Shown: in pieces, positions 47,605 through 56,265 of the stretch
Layout: each line of letters begins with the position of its first letter
How positions within the stretch are numbered: the stretch's first letter is position 1
Assembly (NCBI GenBank): GCA_963784615.1
Contig: CAWASG010000002.1
Coordinates: 563,378-627,377, forward strand
Origin: UBA11403 sp963784615
GTDB lineage: Bacteria; Pseudomonadota; Gammaproteobacteria; Legionellales; Legionellaceae
DNA length: 64,000 nt
Direction: 5' to 3'
The notes under the pieces: model-generated
The model's input: only the letters and a program-made list of their open reading frames with translations
What the model was told of the DNA's origin: nothing
The model's database searches: none
Translations under genes and position numbers: made by a program

Positions 47605-48957
47605 ATGAGTAAACCTTTACACCCGATGGCTTTGTTTCGCCTGATGGTTCTTGGTCCACTAGCGAGCCGCGCTGAACTAAAGCGCGGTGAGGTTAAAAGT
47701 ATTATCCGAAGTTTGGCTGCCGATCGTTATACTATTCCTGAGTCAAGACGAACGCATATCAGTGAAGAAACAATTGCGCGCTGGTACTACGATTGGAAGC
47801 GAGGGGGTATCGAAGCACTGAATCCTAAACCGCGCATAGACAAAGGAAGTACACAAATTTCAGAAACCGTGCAAAGCAGAATTGTGATCCTTAAAAAGGA
47901 TAAGCCTTCACGCTCAATTAACACTATTATTGGCATGATTGAGCGCGAAGGATTGGTTGCTAAAGACACATTGGCTCGGGCTTCCGTTCATCGCTTTTTA
48001 CAACAACAGCACCTGTCAAAACGCATTATACCCAATCAAGACACTATTGAGCGCCGGTCATTCGTGGCTGCCCATGCAGGAGATATTTGGCAAGGAGATG
48101 TACTTCATGGCCCACGGATACAAACGCCATCAGGCATGCGGAAAACGTACTTGGTTTCATTGATTGACGATTCCTCACGTCTTATTACACATAGTGCGTT
48201 TTGTCTTGGAGAAACAGCCCTCGATATAGAGGGCGTGCTCAAATCAGCTGTATTGAAACGAGGCGTACCGTATAAATTGATTATTGATAATGGCCCTGCA
48301 TACCGATCCGAGTCATTACAAACTATTTGTGCACACTTAGAGATACGGCTTGTCTATTGTCGCGCCCGAGAACCCGAGGGCAAAGGTAAGCTCGAACGTT
48401 TTCATCGCACATTTAGAGAACAATTTATCGATGAGCTTGATATCGATAAAATTCGTGATTTGGGTGATCTTAATGCTCGCCTTTGGGCCTGGATTGAGCA
48501 TGTTTATCATATTCGTTTGCATGGTGGGTTAGATAAGAAAACACCGCTTGATAGTTGGAGAGACGACCTGCTTCACGTGCGCCCTCTAACGCCTTATTTC
48601 GCCAATAAAATCGATGATATTTTTTACCATCGTGCTGAGCGAGTTGTTCGCAAAGATGGAACGATCAGTTGGGATGGCAAGATGTTTGAGGTACATCACA
48701 ACCTTGTCGGTGAGAAAGTGACGTTGGTGTTTAATCCGCACACAAATATTGCTGTTCGGGTTGAAACAGCCTTCGGTGACAACTTGGGAGCCGCTGTTTT
48801 ATTAGATTTAGACGCCAATCTTAATCGTAAACGCCAACGACCACATGCAGCACCTTCGCCTGAAGGAATCCAGCGTGAGCACAATGTCGAATTGGTTTTT
48901 GAAGACTATGTCGAGTCCATTGGCACCTTTGCACAAACAACCGGTGAGGACAATTAA
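47605..48957 (+). CDS. DDE transposase of T2
   Basis: 450 residues, MSKPLHPMALFRLMVLGPLA. Helix-turn-helix domains precede the rve core with GDIWQGDVLHGP (Asp), LIIDNGPAY (Asp) and GKGKLERFHRTFREQF (Glu), and a C-terminal beta-barrel region (RVVRKDGTISWDGKMFEVHH). The start ATG follows GCGGAGAG. The stop and the ATPase start are directly adjacent (TAAATG). The T3 copy at 63271-64000 differs by only a few residues in the overlapping part. Confidence 0.92.
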   Translation: MSKPLHPMALFRLMVLGPLASRAELKRGEVKSIIRSLAADRYTIPESRRTHISEETIARWYYDWKRGGIEALNPKPRIDKGSTQISETVQSRIVILKKDKPSRSINTIIGMIEREGLVAKDTLARASVHRFLQQQHLSKRIIPNQDTIERRSFVAAHAGDIWQGDVLHGPRIQTPSGMRKTYLVSLIDDSSRLITHSAFCLGETALDIEGVLKSAVLKRGVPYKLIIDNGPAYRSESLQTICAHLEIRLVYCRAREPEGKGKLERFHRTFREQFIDELDIDKIRDLGDLNARLWAWIEHVYHIRLHGGLDKKTPLDSWRDDLLHVRPLTPYFANKIDDIFYHRAERVVRKDGTISWDGKMFEVHHNLVGEKVTLVFNPHTNIAVRVETAFGDNLGAAVLLDLDANLNRKRQRPHAAPSPEGIQREHNVELVFEDYVESIGTFAQTTGEDN

Positions 48958-49758
48958 ATGTACCAATCATTTTTTGGTTTAACCCAAGCCCCCTTAGGAA
49001 AAAAAAGTATCCAATTATGGGATAACGCCCAGCTTGCAGGCCTTGCTCAACAGTTTAATTGGCTTCTTCAATCACCTGGCGTTGGATTACTCACAGCAGA
49101 GCCTGGACTTGGGAAAACGGCTGCACTTCGACAACTAACCAGCACTTTAAACCCACATCAATACAGCGTTTTCTACATCGCCGAGACAGATTTTGGTCGA
49201 CTGGATTTTTATCGTCAAATGGCGCTGATACTTGGACTTGCTTCTTCTTATCGTCGTGCTCAGTTATGGCGTGATATTAAGGAGTACATCATTCACTTGG
49301 CTACTCAAAAGAACATTATGCCAGTATTCATTATTGATGAAGCACAAAATCTTCCATCTGAATTTTTTCGTGATTTCCCAGCTTTCCTCAATTTTGTCTT
49401 TGATTCCAAAGACTACATGACCGTTTGGTTGGTAGGCCACCCGGAGCTCGCTCGCGAGATAGGGAAACCCGCTAATGCTGCATTAGAATCTCGGATCCAA
49501 GCACGTTGTGAACTGAAGCCAATTCTTGAGCGCGATGCATTTAAGCAGCTTATTGAACATGGTTTTTCTCAGGCTGGATGTACGCATCAGTTGTTGTCCG
49601 ACTCAGCTCTTGAGCTGCTCCGAATGTCCTCAAAAGGTAATCCAAGACAAGCACATAAACTCATTGTTACATCACTGCGATTGGCTACTGATAAAAAAAT
49701 CAATCATCTACCAGATGATATCATCAAGGAGGCCATCGCTCTGTTGAAACAAATTTAA
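48958..49758 (+). CDS. AAA ATPase of T2 (ExeA/TniB-like)
   Basis: 266 residues. MYQSFFGLTQAPLGKKSIQL is the ExeA-type start; Walker A is TAEPGLGKTAALR, Walker B FIIDEAQN, and VGHPEL follows. It starts at the base after the transposase stop. It would act as target-selecting regulator of the T2 transposase. The T3 copy (62470-63270) is nearly identical. Confidence 0.92.
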   Translation: MYQSFFGLTQAPLGKKSIQLWDNAQLAGLAQQFNWLLQSPGVGLLTAEPGLGKTAALRQLTSTLNPHQYSVFYIAETDFGRLDFYRQMALILGLASSYRRAQLWRDIKEYIIHLATQKNIMPVFIIDEAQNLPSEFFRDFPAFLNFVFDSKDYMTVWLVGHPELAREIGKPANAALESRIQARCELKPILERDAFKQLIEHGFSQAGCTHQLLSDSALELLRMSSKGNPRQAHKLIVTSLRLATDKKINHLPDDIIKEAIALLKQI

Positions 49759-49762
49759 AAAT

Positions 49763-49797
49763 AAAAGCTCCCCAAGGTGCTTGCCTTGGGGAGCTTT
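49763..49797 (+). terminator. Rho-independent terminator of T2
   Basis: AAAGCTCCCCAAGG and CCTTGGGGAGCTTT form a perfect 14-bp stem with loop TGCTTG, directly after the ATPase stop. It ends the three-gene operon. Confidence 0.85.
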
Positions 49798-49856
49798 GTC
49801 TCAGGTTAATTAAATAGGGACGAGATATGTAAATTAGAGTGAGACGTTACACCATG

Positions 49857-50122
49857 TGAGATGTTTAGTCAATGAACAAATCAATATTGCAGGCAGGTTG
49901 TTTGTTGAAGAAAAACGCGACGGAAAGCAAGAGCGATTCAATGATCTGGCTCAGGAGCTGGTTAAAGCAGAGTCTCTCAGTGACTATAGAGACAGGTATA
50001 CTGAATGGAAAGAAAAAAACATCGGCTATCTCAGCAACCACCGTTCAAAAATATTTCATTATGGCAAGACACAAAGTGAAGAAGCACTTGAGCAAATTGA
50101 GAAGGCACTCAACAAGCCATAA
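49857..50122 (+). pseudogene. C-terminal end of the twice-interrupted MBL-fold gene
   Basis: After the second CCATG the original frame continues (H V|RCLVNEQINIAGRLFVEEKR ... EALEQIEKALNKP, stop). An ATG formed by the duplication (49856) makes an 88-codon frame, but it has no ribosome-binding site of its own. Helical, charged tail, function unknown. Together with 41290-42040 and 45433-46767 it forms an exact 783-residue frame. Confidence 0.86.
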
Positions 50123-50138
50123 CGCTACAATTTAAGCC

Positions 50139-50154
50139 TGTGTGTAGCGAATTA
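50139..50154. repeat. Solo IS end, CCTGTGTGTAGCGAATT
   Basis: Same end sequence as the IS remnant at 18622-19262. It follows the stop of the MBL-fold gene by about 17 bases. Confidence 0.55.
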
Positions 50155-50302
50155 CAAATTTAGCGGGAATTCCCGGGCACTATAAAAATCACGATAGACA
50201 GTGGGTTTTAAGTGCAAGATAAAAAAAAGTTTCGTAAACAATGCTCAGAACTTTGGTACGAAGGTCCTTCTCCCGATTGTTAAACGTCAATTATCTTTGC
50301 CG

Positions 50303-50480
50303 GTCAAATCTTCAACCCAAATCAAAACATGGCGCGTCAACCGGGATGGGCGCATCACGAAAGTCATTTATTAAAATCGGACGAAAACCAATCCGTGCCT
50401 TCAATCAACACCGGATTTATACCACCCGGTTGACGCGCCAAGGTTGTAGTGAAATTGTCATTTTGAGCGTGCGTCAACCA
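50303..50480. mobile_element. REP-type palindromic repeat, copy 1 (left end degraded)
   Basis: TCAAATCTTCAACCCAAATC through TTTGAGCGTGCGTCAACCA matches the inverse of 59069-59259. It contains inner palindromes with GGCGCGTCAACCGGG and CCCGGTTGACGCGCC. The right end is intact; the left one has lost the TGGTTGACGCACGC part. It abuts a RAYT fragment, the kind of transposase that mobilises REP sequences. Confidence 0.75.
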
Positions 50481-50506
50481 TAGCAACTACGTTCACTGAG
50501 CAGTAT

Positions 50507-50836
50507 TTGTTGACATGCATGCGTTATATTGAACTAAATCCGGTTAGGGCAGGGATGGTTGAAAATCCGACGGACTATCGTTGGTCCAGTTACCACTGTA
50601 ACGCGATGGGAGAAGCAAGCGCATTGATTAGACCTCGACTGGAATATCATGCATTAGGACGAACACCTGAAGAGCGTCAAAAATATTATCAGGCGTTATT
50701 TCAGAAACCATTAGATAAAGCAACGCTAAATGAAATTCGAGAGGCCACCAATAAGAGTTGGGTGCTTGGTGATAACAAGTGTAAGGAAGCTGTTGAACAA
50801 CAATTAGCGCGTAGAGTTACGCCTATAGCCATTTGA
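50507..50836 (+). pseudogene. C-terminal fragment of a RAYT (REP-associated tyrosine transposase)
   Basis: LTCMRYIELNPVRAGMVENP and YRWSSYHCNAMGEASALIRP are the signatures of Y1-transposase RAYT proteins; the catalytic HUH and Tyr regions upstream are missing. The frame begins at the edge of the REP-type repeat (50480). The end is also abnormal: after RRVTPIA the repeat-C sequence replaces the normal tail, which survives in the other fragment at 54322-54615 (KGGDRKSSNYLELAKINLL). Confidence 0.82.
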
Positions 50837-50866
50837 CAAAGTCTTTCTTGGGTGACCCCATTGATT
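50828..50866 (+). repeat. Repeat C, short copy
   Basis: GCCATTTGACAAAGTCTTTC then TTGGGTGACCCCATTGATTA. Longer copies are at 51953-52077 and, inverted, at 61201-61325; another short inverted one is at 54101-54145. Here it interrupts the end of the RAYT frame. Confidence 0.75.
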
Positions 50867-50877
50867 ACGCCCGGGTG

Positions 50878-51171
50878 TCATGCATGAGCGTAAATGATAT
50901 AGACCTTATCTAAATTTGCCTTATCTTTGACAGACCACAAATCATAATTTGCTTGCATTTGCATCCAGCTTTCAGGTGTTCGACCAAACGCTTTACTGAG
51001 CCTCAAAGCCATAATGGGGGAAATATTAGACTTCATACTGATTAATCTAGCAAAAGTAGAAGGCGAAACAGCTAATTTTTTAGCCGCGTCTCGAATGCTA
51101 ACATTCAAAGGTTCAAGATAGGTTTCAAATATAAACTCACCAGGGTGAGGGGGGTTATACATCATCGTCAT
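50878..51171 (-). CDS. higA: HigA-type antitoxin
   Basis: 97 residues: PPHPGEFIFETYLEPLNVSI starts an XRE-type helix-turn-helix of the VapI/HigA group, with the usual AAKKLAVSPSTFARLISMKS and ISPIMALRLSKAFGRTPESWMQMQ blocks. It binds the toxin and the operon promoter. The start overlaps the toxin stop (TAATG), toxin first, the characteristic higBA order. Confidence 0.93.
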   Translation of the reverse strand: MTMMYNPPHPGEFIFETYLEPLNVSIRDAAKKLAVSPSTFARLISMKSNISPIMALRLSKAFGRTPESWMQMQANYDLWSVKDKANLDKVYIIYAHA

Positions 51172-51449
51172 TAGTGATAATCCTCATAATTAGCAATATA
51201 GGCATCACCATTTTCATATTCAAATGTAATGCGCCAGTTTCCATTTACCGTTATGGACCATATTCCTTTTTTATCTCCTTTGATTTCGTGCAGTTTATAT
51301 CCAGGCAAATCCATATCGTCAATAACAGTCGCCGTATCAAGAGCTGCTAGCTGTAGTCTAAGTTTATTGGCATGCTTTGTTTGTATGCCGGAAGTTTTAC
51401 CGGAATCAAAAAAAAGCTTCAGGCCTTTGTGTTTGAATGTTTTTATCAT
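51171..51449 (-). CDS. higB: HigB-type toxin (RelE family mRNA interferase)
   Basis: 92 residues from ATG 51449 (MIKTFKHKGLKLFFDSGKTS); an upstream in-frame start would add 12 residues. The family signatures KLRLQLAALDTATVIDDMDL, LPGYKLHEIKGDKKGIWSIT and NGNWRITFEYENGDAY are present. HigB cleaves mRNA on the ribosome. Neighbouring DNA is repeat-rich, and two copies of GTGCGCGATTTTTCA lie just upstream of the start and might form part of the promoter/operator. Confidence 0.93.
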   Translation of the reverse strand: MIKTFKHKGLKLFFDSGKTSGIQTKHANKLRLQLAALDTATVIDDMDLPGYKLHEIKGDKKGIWSITVNGNWRITFEYENGDAYIANYEDYH

Positions 51450-51485
51450 ATGATATATTGTAGCTCGTTGCGCAACACAGGTCAA

Positions 51486-51952
51486 GTGCGCGATTTTTCA
51501 GTGCGCGATTTTTCATTTGCCTGTGTGTGGAGAAATATAAATTTCGATATTTTGATGATCTTAATCTGTAATTAGCATTTCGCTACGCACATGGTGACTA
51601 TATATCAGCTTTCCCATCAAATCAATCGACTCTGACCCTATTGATTCTGACCCCATTGATTTTATGGTTCTGATTAAACCATTTACCTTAACCATCCACA
51701 CAAGGAGCGAAAGGTCGTTGTAAACTGATATGCCTGTGTATTGAGCCATTAAAGGGTTGGATATGCGAAAGCATAAGCCACGAATCTGTCATTCTGGTAG
51801 CGCGACTACCTCCCGACTTGGACAACTGCACGGTACTAAATAATTTCTGAGGCATGTTATGCCAAGGACGACTGGTATCCCTTTGGGCCGTCAGTCAATG
51901 TCTTAATTCATATGGGTGACTGGTGCATATTAGTGACACCACACGGAGAGAA
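51486..51952. other. Gap without a recognised gene
   Basis: About 470 bp of repeat-derived sequence. It has a tandem 15-bp GTGCGCGATTTTTCA pair (51487-51517), a degenerate IS end (51530 region), and three copies of the TGACCCYATTGAT phrase (51630-51660) that also forms the 3' end of the RAYT gene at 54322. No coding signal. Confidence 0.5.
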
Positions 51953-52077
51953 TTTAGGCGCATTTAGTATGCAATGAAGACCTTTAGTGACTTGAATAAT
52001 AATAAGAATTGGCGAAATAAACCAAAAAGTATGCTATTGCCATTTGACAAAGTCTTTCTAATGGGTGACCCCATTGG
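51953..52077 (+). repeat. Repeat C, long copy 1
   Basis: A 125-bp block (TTAGGCGCATTTAGTATGCA ... GACTTGAATAATAATAAGAA ... TTTGACAAAGTCTTTCTAAT ... GGTGACC) with a near-identical inverted copy at 61201-61325. A shorter inverted copy at 54101-54145 lies on the other side of the next gene, so that gene is bracketed by inverted repeats of about 40 bp. Confidence 0.8.
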
Positions 52078-52112
52078 TCTCGGTGTTCCAATAATTGGAC
52101 ACTATCTAAGAT

Positions 52113-54023
52113 TTAAGGTTGTGCTGTCTCATCGATGGGGTCCCCTTCAGAGTGACTATTGTTATCGTTCCTCTCGTTTTTTAGCTCCGTGTTATTAAGA
52201 AGTGGGGCTGTCTGTTTCCTGACTTCAATCATAGCATTTTTATATCTATCTGATATGTAGTCCGGAGCTTTTATTTTCGCCGGTGCGAAAATAGCCTTGA
52301 TTTTTATCAGTAGACTGTTTAAGAAACTGGCGTATGTTTTGTCTTCCTCAGTTGTATAATAACTATTTTTGCCGCCTGTGCGCGTAGACTCATCGTTGAC
52401 AATCCGAGCGAGATTAACATAATCGTTGTCCTTAGTGTATTCTACCATAAGTGCAACATTATCGATTATAGGTTTCATTTCTTCATTTGACACCTGTCCA
52501 GTCAGCGGATCATGGTGTTTTTCTTGCAAATGCTTGCGATAGCTATCAAGATCTGTTTGGATAATTAAAATAGCCTTGATATTTATCAGTAGACTGTTTA
52601 AGAAACTGGCGTATGTTTTGTCTTCCTCAGTTGTATAATAACTATTTTTGCCGACGTAGCGTGTAGACTCATCGTTGACAATCCGAGCGAGATTAACATA
52701 ATCGTTGTCCTTAGTGTATTCTACCATAAGTGCAACATTATCGATTATAGGAGCGATTATAGGTTTCATTTCTTCATTTGACACCTGTCCAGTCAGCGGA
52801 TCATGGTATTTTTCTTGCAAATGCTTGCGATAGCTATCAAGATCTGTTTGGATAATTGTGATAGCTGCTTGTTGGTGCTCATTACTATTAGTTGTAGTTG
52901 GCGGGTTTTTTGCCGTATCCGATGGTGAAATTGTTGATCGTTGTAAAGCACTGTCCAATATACCTACTATGGCACTCTGTTCTTCACCCCCGTTTGTCTT
53001 ATTTTCTTTCAATAATCCTAGTGCCTCACGCAAATCCGTTTCTGTCGGCTTATTTGACCCTTTTAAAGTCACCAAATTCGCTACCACACTCGTCTTCCCC
53101 TCACGTACGGCCGATTTTAGTGCCTCAGTCACCGAATCTTTGTCCATTAATTCCGCTAATTTAGTACCGAAGTACAACCGTTTATTATTATAATTATCCC
53201 CTTTAACCCATTTATTCTCATTAGGTGCGCTATGGATTAATGCTTGAATTAGTGCTTTTTGTGGTGGCTTCGTCTTGTCCGATCTCATCATTTGTCTCAA
53301 GTCAATCATTTGTTGCTTGCTTTTCATTCCTTCTGGGGTGTCACTAATTTTTTCATTGGTTGCCCAGACTACTGCTCTGGCTAATATCCTATCAGCGTAT
53401 ATTTGGTCTCGTTTCAGCAAAGGAACATACAATAAAGTGTCTATTTCAAATAGTTCGCGTTTAATTTCATTAACTTTTATTATTGCTTCAGGCGGATTTA
53501 CTCCAACGGCGCGGGATGACGGGCTTATTATTTTTGGATTTTTATGCATTTGTTGCTCTATATGATATTCTATGTTAGAAATTTTTACTCCATAAGCAAA
53601 TAATGCTTTACCTGCATCATACATCGCCTCTTGATTTGGTTTATATTTCTCTTCTAAACCCATCAATATCCTTACTATATCCAAATGTCCGTTTTTTGCT
53701 GCCGAAATCAAAAGCTTCGACAATTTTTCTTTCATTTTTTCATTATCCGTTTTATTTTCCTCAGATGTAACTGAGCCATCCACTTCTTTAAATATATCAT
53801 TTATATCAAGAGTTTCCAGTGTGAGCGCACCGTCATTGCTCTCTTTCGCTCCCATTGTGGCGAACCCATGGCTCAGCTCGAGTGTCAGTATGCTTTTTAC
53901 GCTATTCCAATTATCAGAAATACTAGACATTACATAACCTTCAGCAGTGACATAACTAGCAGTGCTTAGCGCTTCATTTAAACGTCCACATACGTGCGTT
54001 ACAGTCTCTGGTAAGAGTGTCAT
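52113..54023 (-). CDS. Ankyrin-like protein with an internal tandem duplication
   Basis: 636 residues, no signal peptide. LLISAAKNGHLDIVRILMGLE (about 105-125) and LKSAVREGKTSVVANLVTLKG are ankyrin-repeat-like. The C-terminal third contains two near-identical units of 93-97 residues (IIQTDLDSYRKHLQEK, HDPLTGQVSNEEMKPI, DNVALMVEYTKDNDYVNLAR, NSYYTTEEDKTYASFLNSLL). One unit has four extra residues (APII). The gene is flanked by inverted copies of repeat C. Composition and repeats fit a secreted effector (inference); no enzymatic motif seen. Confidence 0.72.
   Translation of the reverse strand: MTLLPETVTHVCGRLNEALSTASYVTAEGYVMSSISDNWNSVKSILTLELSHGFATMGAKESNDGALTLETLDINDIFKEVDGSVTSEENKTDNEKMKEKLSKLLISAAKNGHLDIVRILMGLEEKYKPNQEAMYDAGKALFAYGVKISNIEYHIEQQMHKNPKIISPSSRAVGVNPPEAIIKVNEIKRELFEIDTLLYVPLLKRDQIYADRILARAVVWATNEKISDTPEGMKSKQQMIDLRQMMRSDKTKPPQKALIQALIHSAPNENKWVKGDNYNNKRLYFGTKLAELMDKDSVTEALKSAVREGKTSVVANLVTLKGSNKPTETDLREALGLLKENKTNGGEEQSAIVGILDSALQRSTISPSDTAKNPPTTTNSNEHQQAAITIIQTDLDSYRKHLQEKYHDPLTGQVSNEEMKPIIAPIIDNVALMVEYTKDNDYVNLARIVNDESTRYVGKNSYYTTEEDKTYASFLNSLLINIKAILIIQTDLDSYRKHLQEKHHDPLTGQVSNEEMKPIIDNVALMVEYTKDNDYVNLARIVNDESTRTGGKNSYYTTEEDKTYASFLNSLLIKIKAIFAPAKIKAPDYISDRYKNAMIEVRKQTAPLLNNTELKNERNDNNSHSEGDPIDETAQP
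52288..52857. repeat. Tandem duplication of 279/291 bp inside the ankyrin-like gene
   Basis: Unit 52288-52566 and unit 52567-52857 both start AAAATAGCCTTGAT and end TTGGATAATT. They differ by a 12-bp insertion (GATTATAGGAGC) and a few point changes, so the duplication is recent and the frame is kept. Confidence 0.9.
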
Positions 54024-54100
54024 CTTATATCCTAATTTTGATCCTCATGTCTATATTTTAGACCACATAATTCATTAATGCCAATTAATTGAATCAATGC

Positions 54101-54145
54101 GAGTCACCTATTAGAAAGACTTTGTCAAATGGCAATACCATACCT
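54101..54145 (-). repeat. Repeat C, short inverted copy
   Basis: GAGTCACCTATTAGAAAGAC, then TTTGTCAAATGGCAATACCA, mirrors the core of 51953-52077 on the other side of the ankyrin-like gene. Confidence 0.75.
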
Positions 54146-54321
54146 TTGAAACCAATGAGGTCAGAGTCTGAGGTATCGACACCTTTTTTCAAGCCTCACT
54201 AAAGTCAGGGAAATTTTCTATAACTGATTGAATAATTATAGTTTTCATTTTATCCTTCGCTCGAATTATGATTCTACAGCCTAAATAAAACAACGAAAAT
54301 CAATGGCCGAAATCAATGGGG

Positions 54322-54650
54322 TCAGAGCAAATTGATTTTTGCTAACTCAAGATAATTGCTAGATTTTCGATCTCCTCCTTTGGCTATAGGCGTAACTCTA
54401 CGCGCTAATTGTTGTTCAACAGCTTCCTTAAACTTGTTATCACCAAGCACCCAACTCTTATTAGTGGCCTCTCGAATTTCATTTAGCGTTGCTTTATCTA
54501 ATGGCTTCTGAAATAACGCCTGATAATATTTTTGACGCTCTTCAGGTGTTCGTCCTAATGCATGATATTCCAGTCGTGGTCTAATCAATGAGCTTGCTTC
54601 TCCCCTGCGCGCCACAGTGGTAACTGGACCAACTATCGTCGGATAAGCGA
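54322..54650 (-). pseudogene. RAYT 3' fragment next to the group II intron
   Basis: Minus-strand frame SSLIRPRLEYHALGRTPEER through VTPIAKGGDRKSSNYLELAK ends normally at 54322. Upstream it runs to VGPVTTVARRGEAS, out of frame with the native YRWSSYH... peptide because of small changes near the intron border (about 54640). The upstream exon is not found on the far side of the intron. It is nearly identical to 50507-50836. Confidence 0.78.
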
Positions 54651-54678
54651 TAACCGTTACCGGTTATCGCTCTCCTAA

Positions 54679-54712
54679 GAACCGTGCATGCGAGTTTCCC
54701 AGCACACGGCTC
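54679..54712 (-). ncRNA. Group II intron domain V
   Basis: On the minus strand, GAGCCGTGTGCTGGGAAACT followed by CGCATGCACGGTTC folds into the canonical 34-nt domain V hairpin with a GAAA loop and bulge. It marks the catalytic core near the intron's 3' end. Confidence 0.9.
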
Positions 54713-54774
54713 AAGCCTTTATAAAGCCACGCTTTGCGTGACCCAGCGATTTAGATGGTGTATATTTGGTTGAG

Positions 54775-56265
54775 TTATTTCCTATTACACTCGTGAAGTT
54801 TGACTGTCTTAAGGGCTAATCGTTTACGATACTGCGATCGTTTTTCGAAGTAATCCTTAAACTCGTTGTCATATGGCGTTGCCTTGGCTTGAATTTTGAT
54901 GTGCCTACGGATAGGGACATGAACTGCCTTAATCAAGCTGAGGGTTTTCCGTTCCTCATTCGAGTTTTTATTATAGGTTGTCGCGAATACCCAATTTTGA
55001 TTGTCGGAGGATTTAAAGTATTTATCTTTAATCCAGCGATGCCCCTTGTTTGGGTGTCTTCGACAGCTCCACTGCCATATTGAATCGAAAATCTGGCTGT
55101 CCACGTATGAGAAAGTTTGCTTAGAGACAGCGTGTTGATAGTAATTAGCCCAACCCCGGATTTTTGGGTTCAGGATTTTAATTAGTTCGACTGTGGCCAT
55201 CCCTTTGCGTGTTTTGATGTTTTCTCGAATGTTCGTCAGGAATGCTTTTACATTCTTTTTACTTGGCTTAATCAGTAGCTTGCCTTTGTACTTACGAACA
55301 TTGAAACCGAGAAAGTCAAAGCCTTCATCTATATGTGTGATATGTGTTTTCTCATCCGAGAGGGTTAAACCTCTCGCGGCTAGAAAGCTATTGAGCGCTG
55401 GCTTGACTTTATCTTCGAGGAATTCTTTTGAGCTACTCGTGATGATAAAATCGTCAGCATATCGAGCAAAGTGCGCTTTATCACAAGGTCGAGCGAGCGA
55501 TTTAATTAATGGCTCTATCCCATCCAACGTTATATTTGCAATTATTGGTGAGGCGGCTCCACCTTGCGCGGCCCCTTCGTCGGTAGGATACCATTGTTTA
55601 TCGTGAATGAATCCCGCTTTTAGCCATTGACTCAATATCTTGTTATCCATTGGAATGTTTTCCAGTAGCCATGGATGTGAAATTTTATCAAAACAGGCTT
55701 TTATATCTCCTTCAAGAATCCATTGTGCAGATGTCTTCTTCGCTAGTGCGATGAAGCATTGTTCAATTGCGTCTGCGCAACTGCGTTTAGGTCGAAACCC
55801 GTATGAGTTCTTATCCGCAGTTATTTCCGCTATGGGCTCTAGCGACAAGAGGTGTAGGGCTTGATGTGCTCTATCCATCATGGTCGGGATCCCTAGCGGG
55901 CGCTTTTGGCCGTTCTTTTTGGGGATGTATATTCGCCGCAGCGGTTGAGTTTTGATCCCGCTGTGTTTCAGTTCGGTGACTGCCTGAATTTTCTGTTCAA
56001 CAGTTTTCCAAATAATGCCATCTATGCCGGGAGTCTTTGCGCCACTGTTTCCAGTGACTCGTTTGACCGCCAGCAGTTTTGCAGAGAGTGAATGCGTGAG
56101 CATCCATTGCAACGCACGGACTTTGCCATAGCGTTTCTCTTGAACCGCCTTAGCGATACGCATTTGCAGTCGATTAACCTCCGATTGAGCTTTATGCCAG
56201 TTTATGGCCTTCCAGCTTCTTATTTCTTTGGCTGAGGGTGCACCCGTTAATTTCTTAACAGTCAT
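54775..56265 (-). CDS. ltrA: Group II intron reverse transcriptase/maturase
   Basis: About 496 residues from ATG 56265 (MTVKKLTGAPSAKEIRSW), preceded by GAAGGAAAG. Motifs: GNSGAKTPGIDGI, LRRIYIPKKNGQKRPLGIPT, SYGFRPKRSCADAIE, EGDIKACFDKI (Asp), GAAQGGAASPIIANI, FARYADDFIIT (catalytic YADD) and LGFNVRKYKGKLL. The maturase domain and a C-terminal H-N-H-less tail follow. It would promote splicing and mobility of its intron, but the RNA partner is truncated here; it might act in trans on other copies. Confidence 0.95.
   Translation of the reverse strand: MTVKKLTGAPSAKEIRSWKAINWHKAQSEVNRLQMRIAKAVQEKRYGKVRALQWMLTHSLSAKLLAVKRVTGNSGAKTPGIDGIIWKTVEQKIQAVTELKHSGIKTQPLRRIYIPKKNGQKRPLGIPTMMDRAHQALHLLSLEPIAEITADKNSYGFRPKRSCADAIEQCFIALAKKTSAQWILEGDIKACFDKISHPWLLENIPMDNKILSQWLKAGFIHDKQWYPTDEGAAQGGAASPIIANITLDGIEPLIKSLARPCDKAHFARYADDFIITSSSKEFLEDKVKPALNSFLAARGLTLSDEKTHITHIDEGFDFLGFNVRKYKGKLLIKPSKKNVKAFLTNIRENIKTRKGMATVELIKILNPKIRGWANYYQHAVSKQTFSYVDSQIFDSIWQWSCRRHPNKGHRWIKDKYFKSSDNQNWVFATTYNKNSNEERKTLSLIKAVHVPIRRHIKIQAKATPYDNEFKDYFEKRSQYRKRLALKTVKLHECNRK

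Larger units (their letters stand above)
46768..49851 (+). mobile_element. Three-gene transposon T2 (zinc-finger / DDE transposase / AAA ATPase)
   Basis: 3084 bp, ends TGTAATGTCTC (left) and inverted TGTAACGTCTC (right, to 49851), with a perfect 5-bp target duplication CCATG (46763-46767 and 49852-49856). Gene order is the same as in T1, but sequences are clearly different, so they are two subfamilies. The right part is almost identical to T3 at 62377-64000, which is inverted. It interrupts the same MBL-fold gene as T1. Confidence 0.93.

Noticed and set aside
50241..50483. An 80-codon frame shared with the minus-strand frame at 59006-59377
   Set aside because: Both are translations of the same REP-type palindromic repeat and not protein genes.
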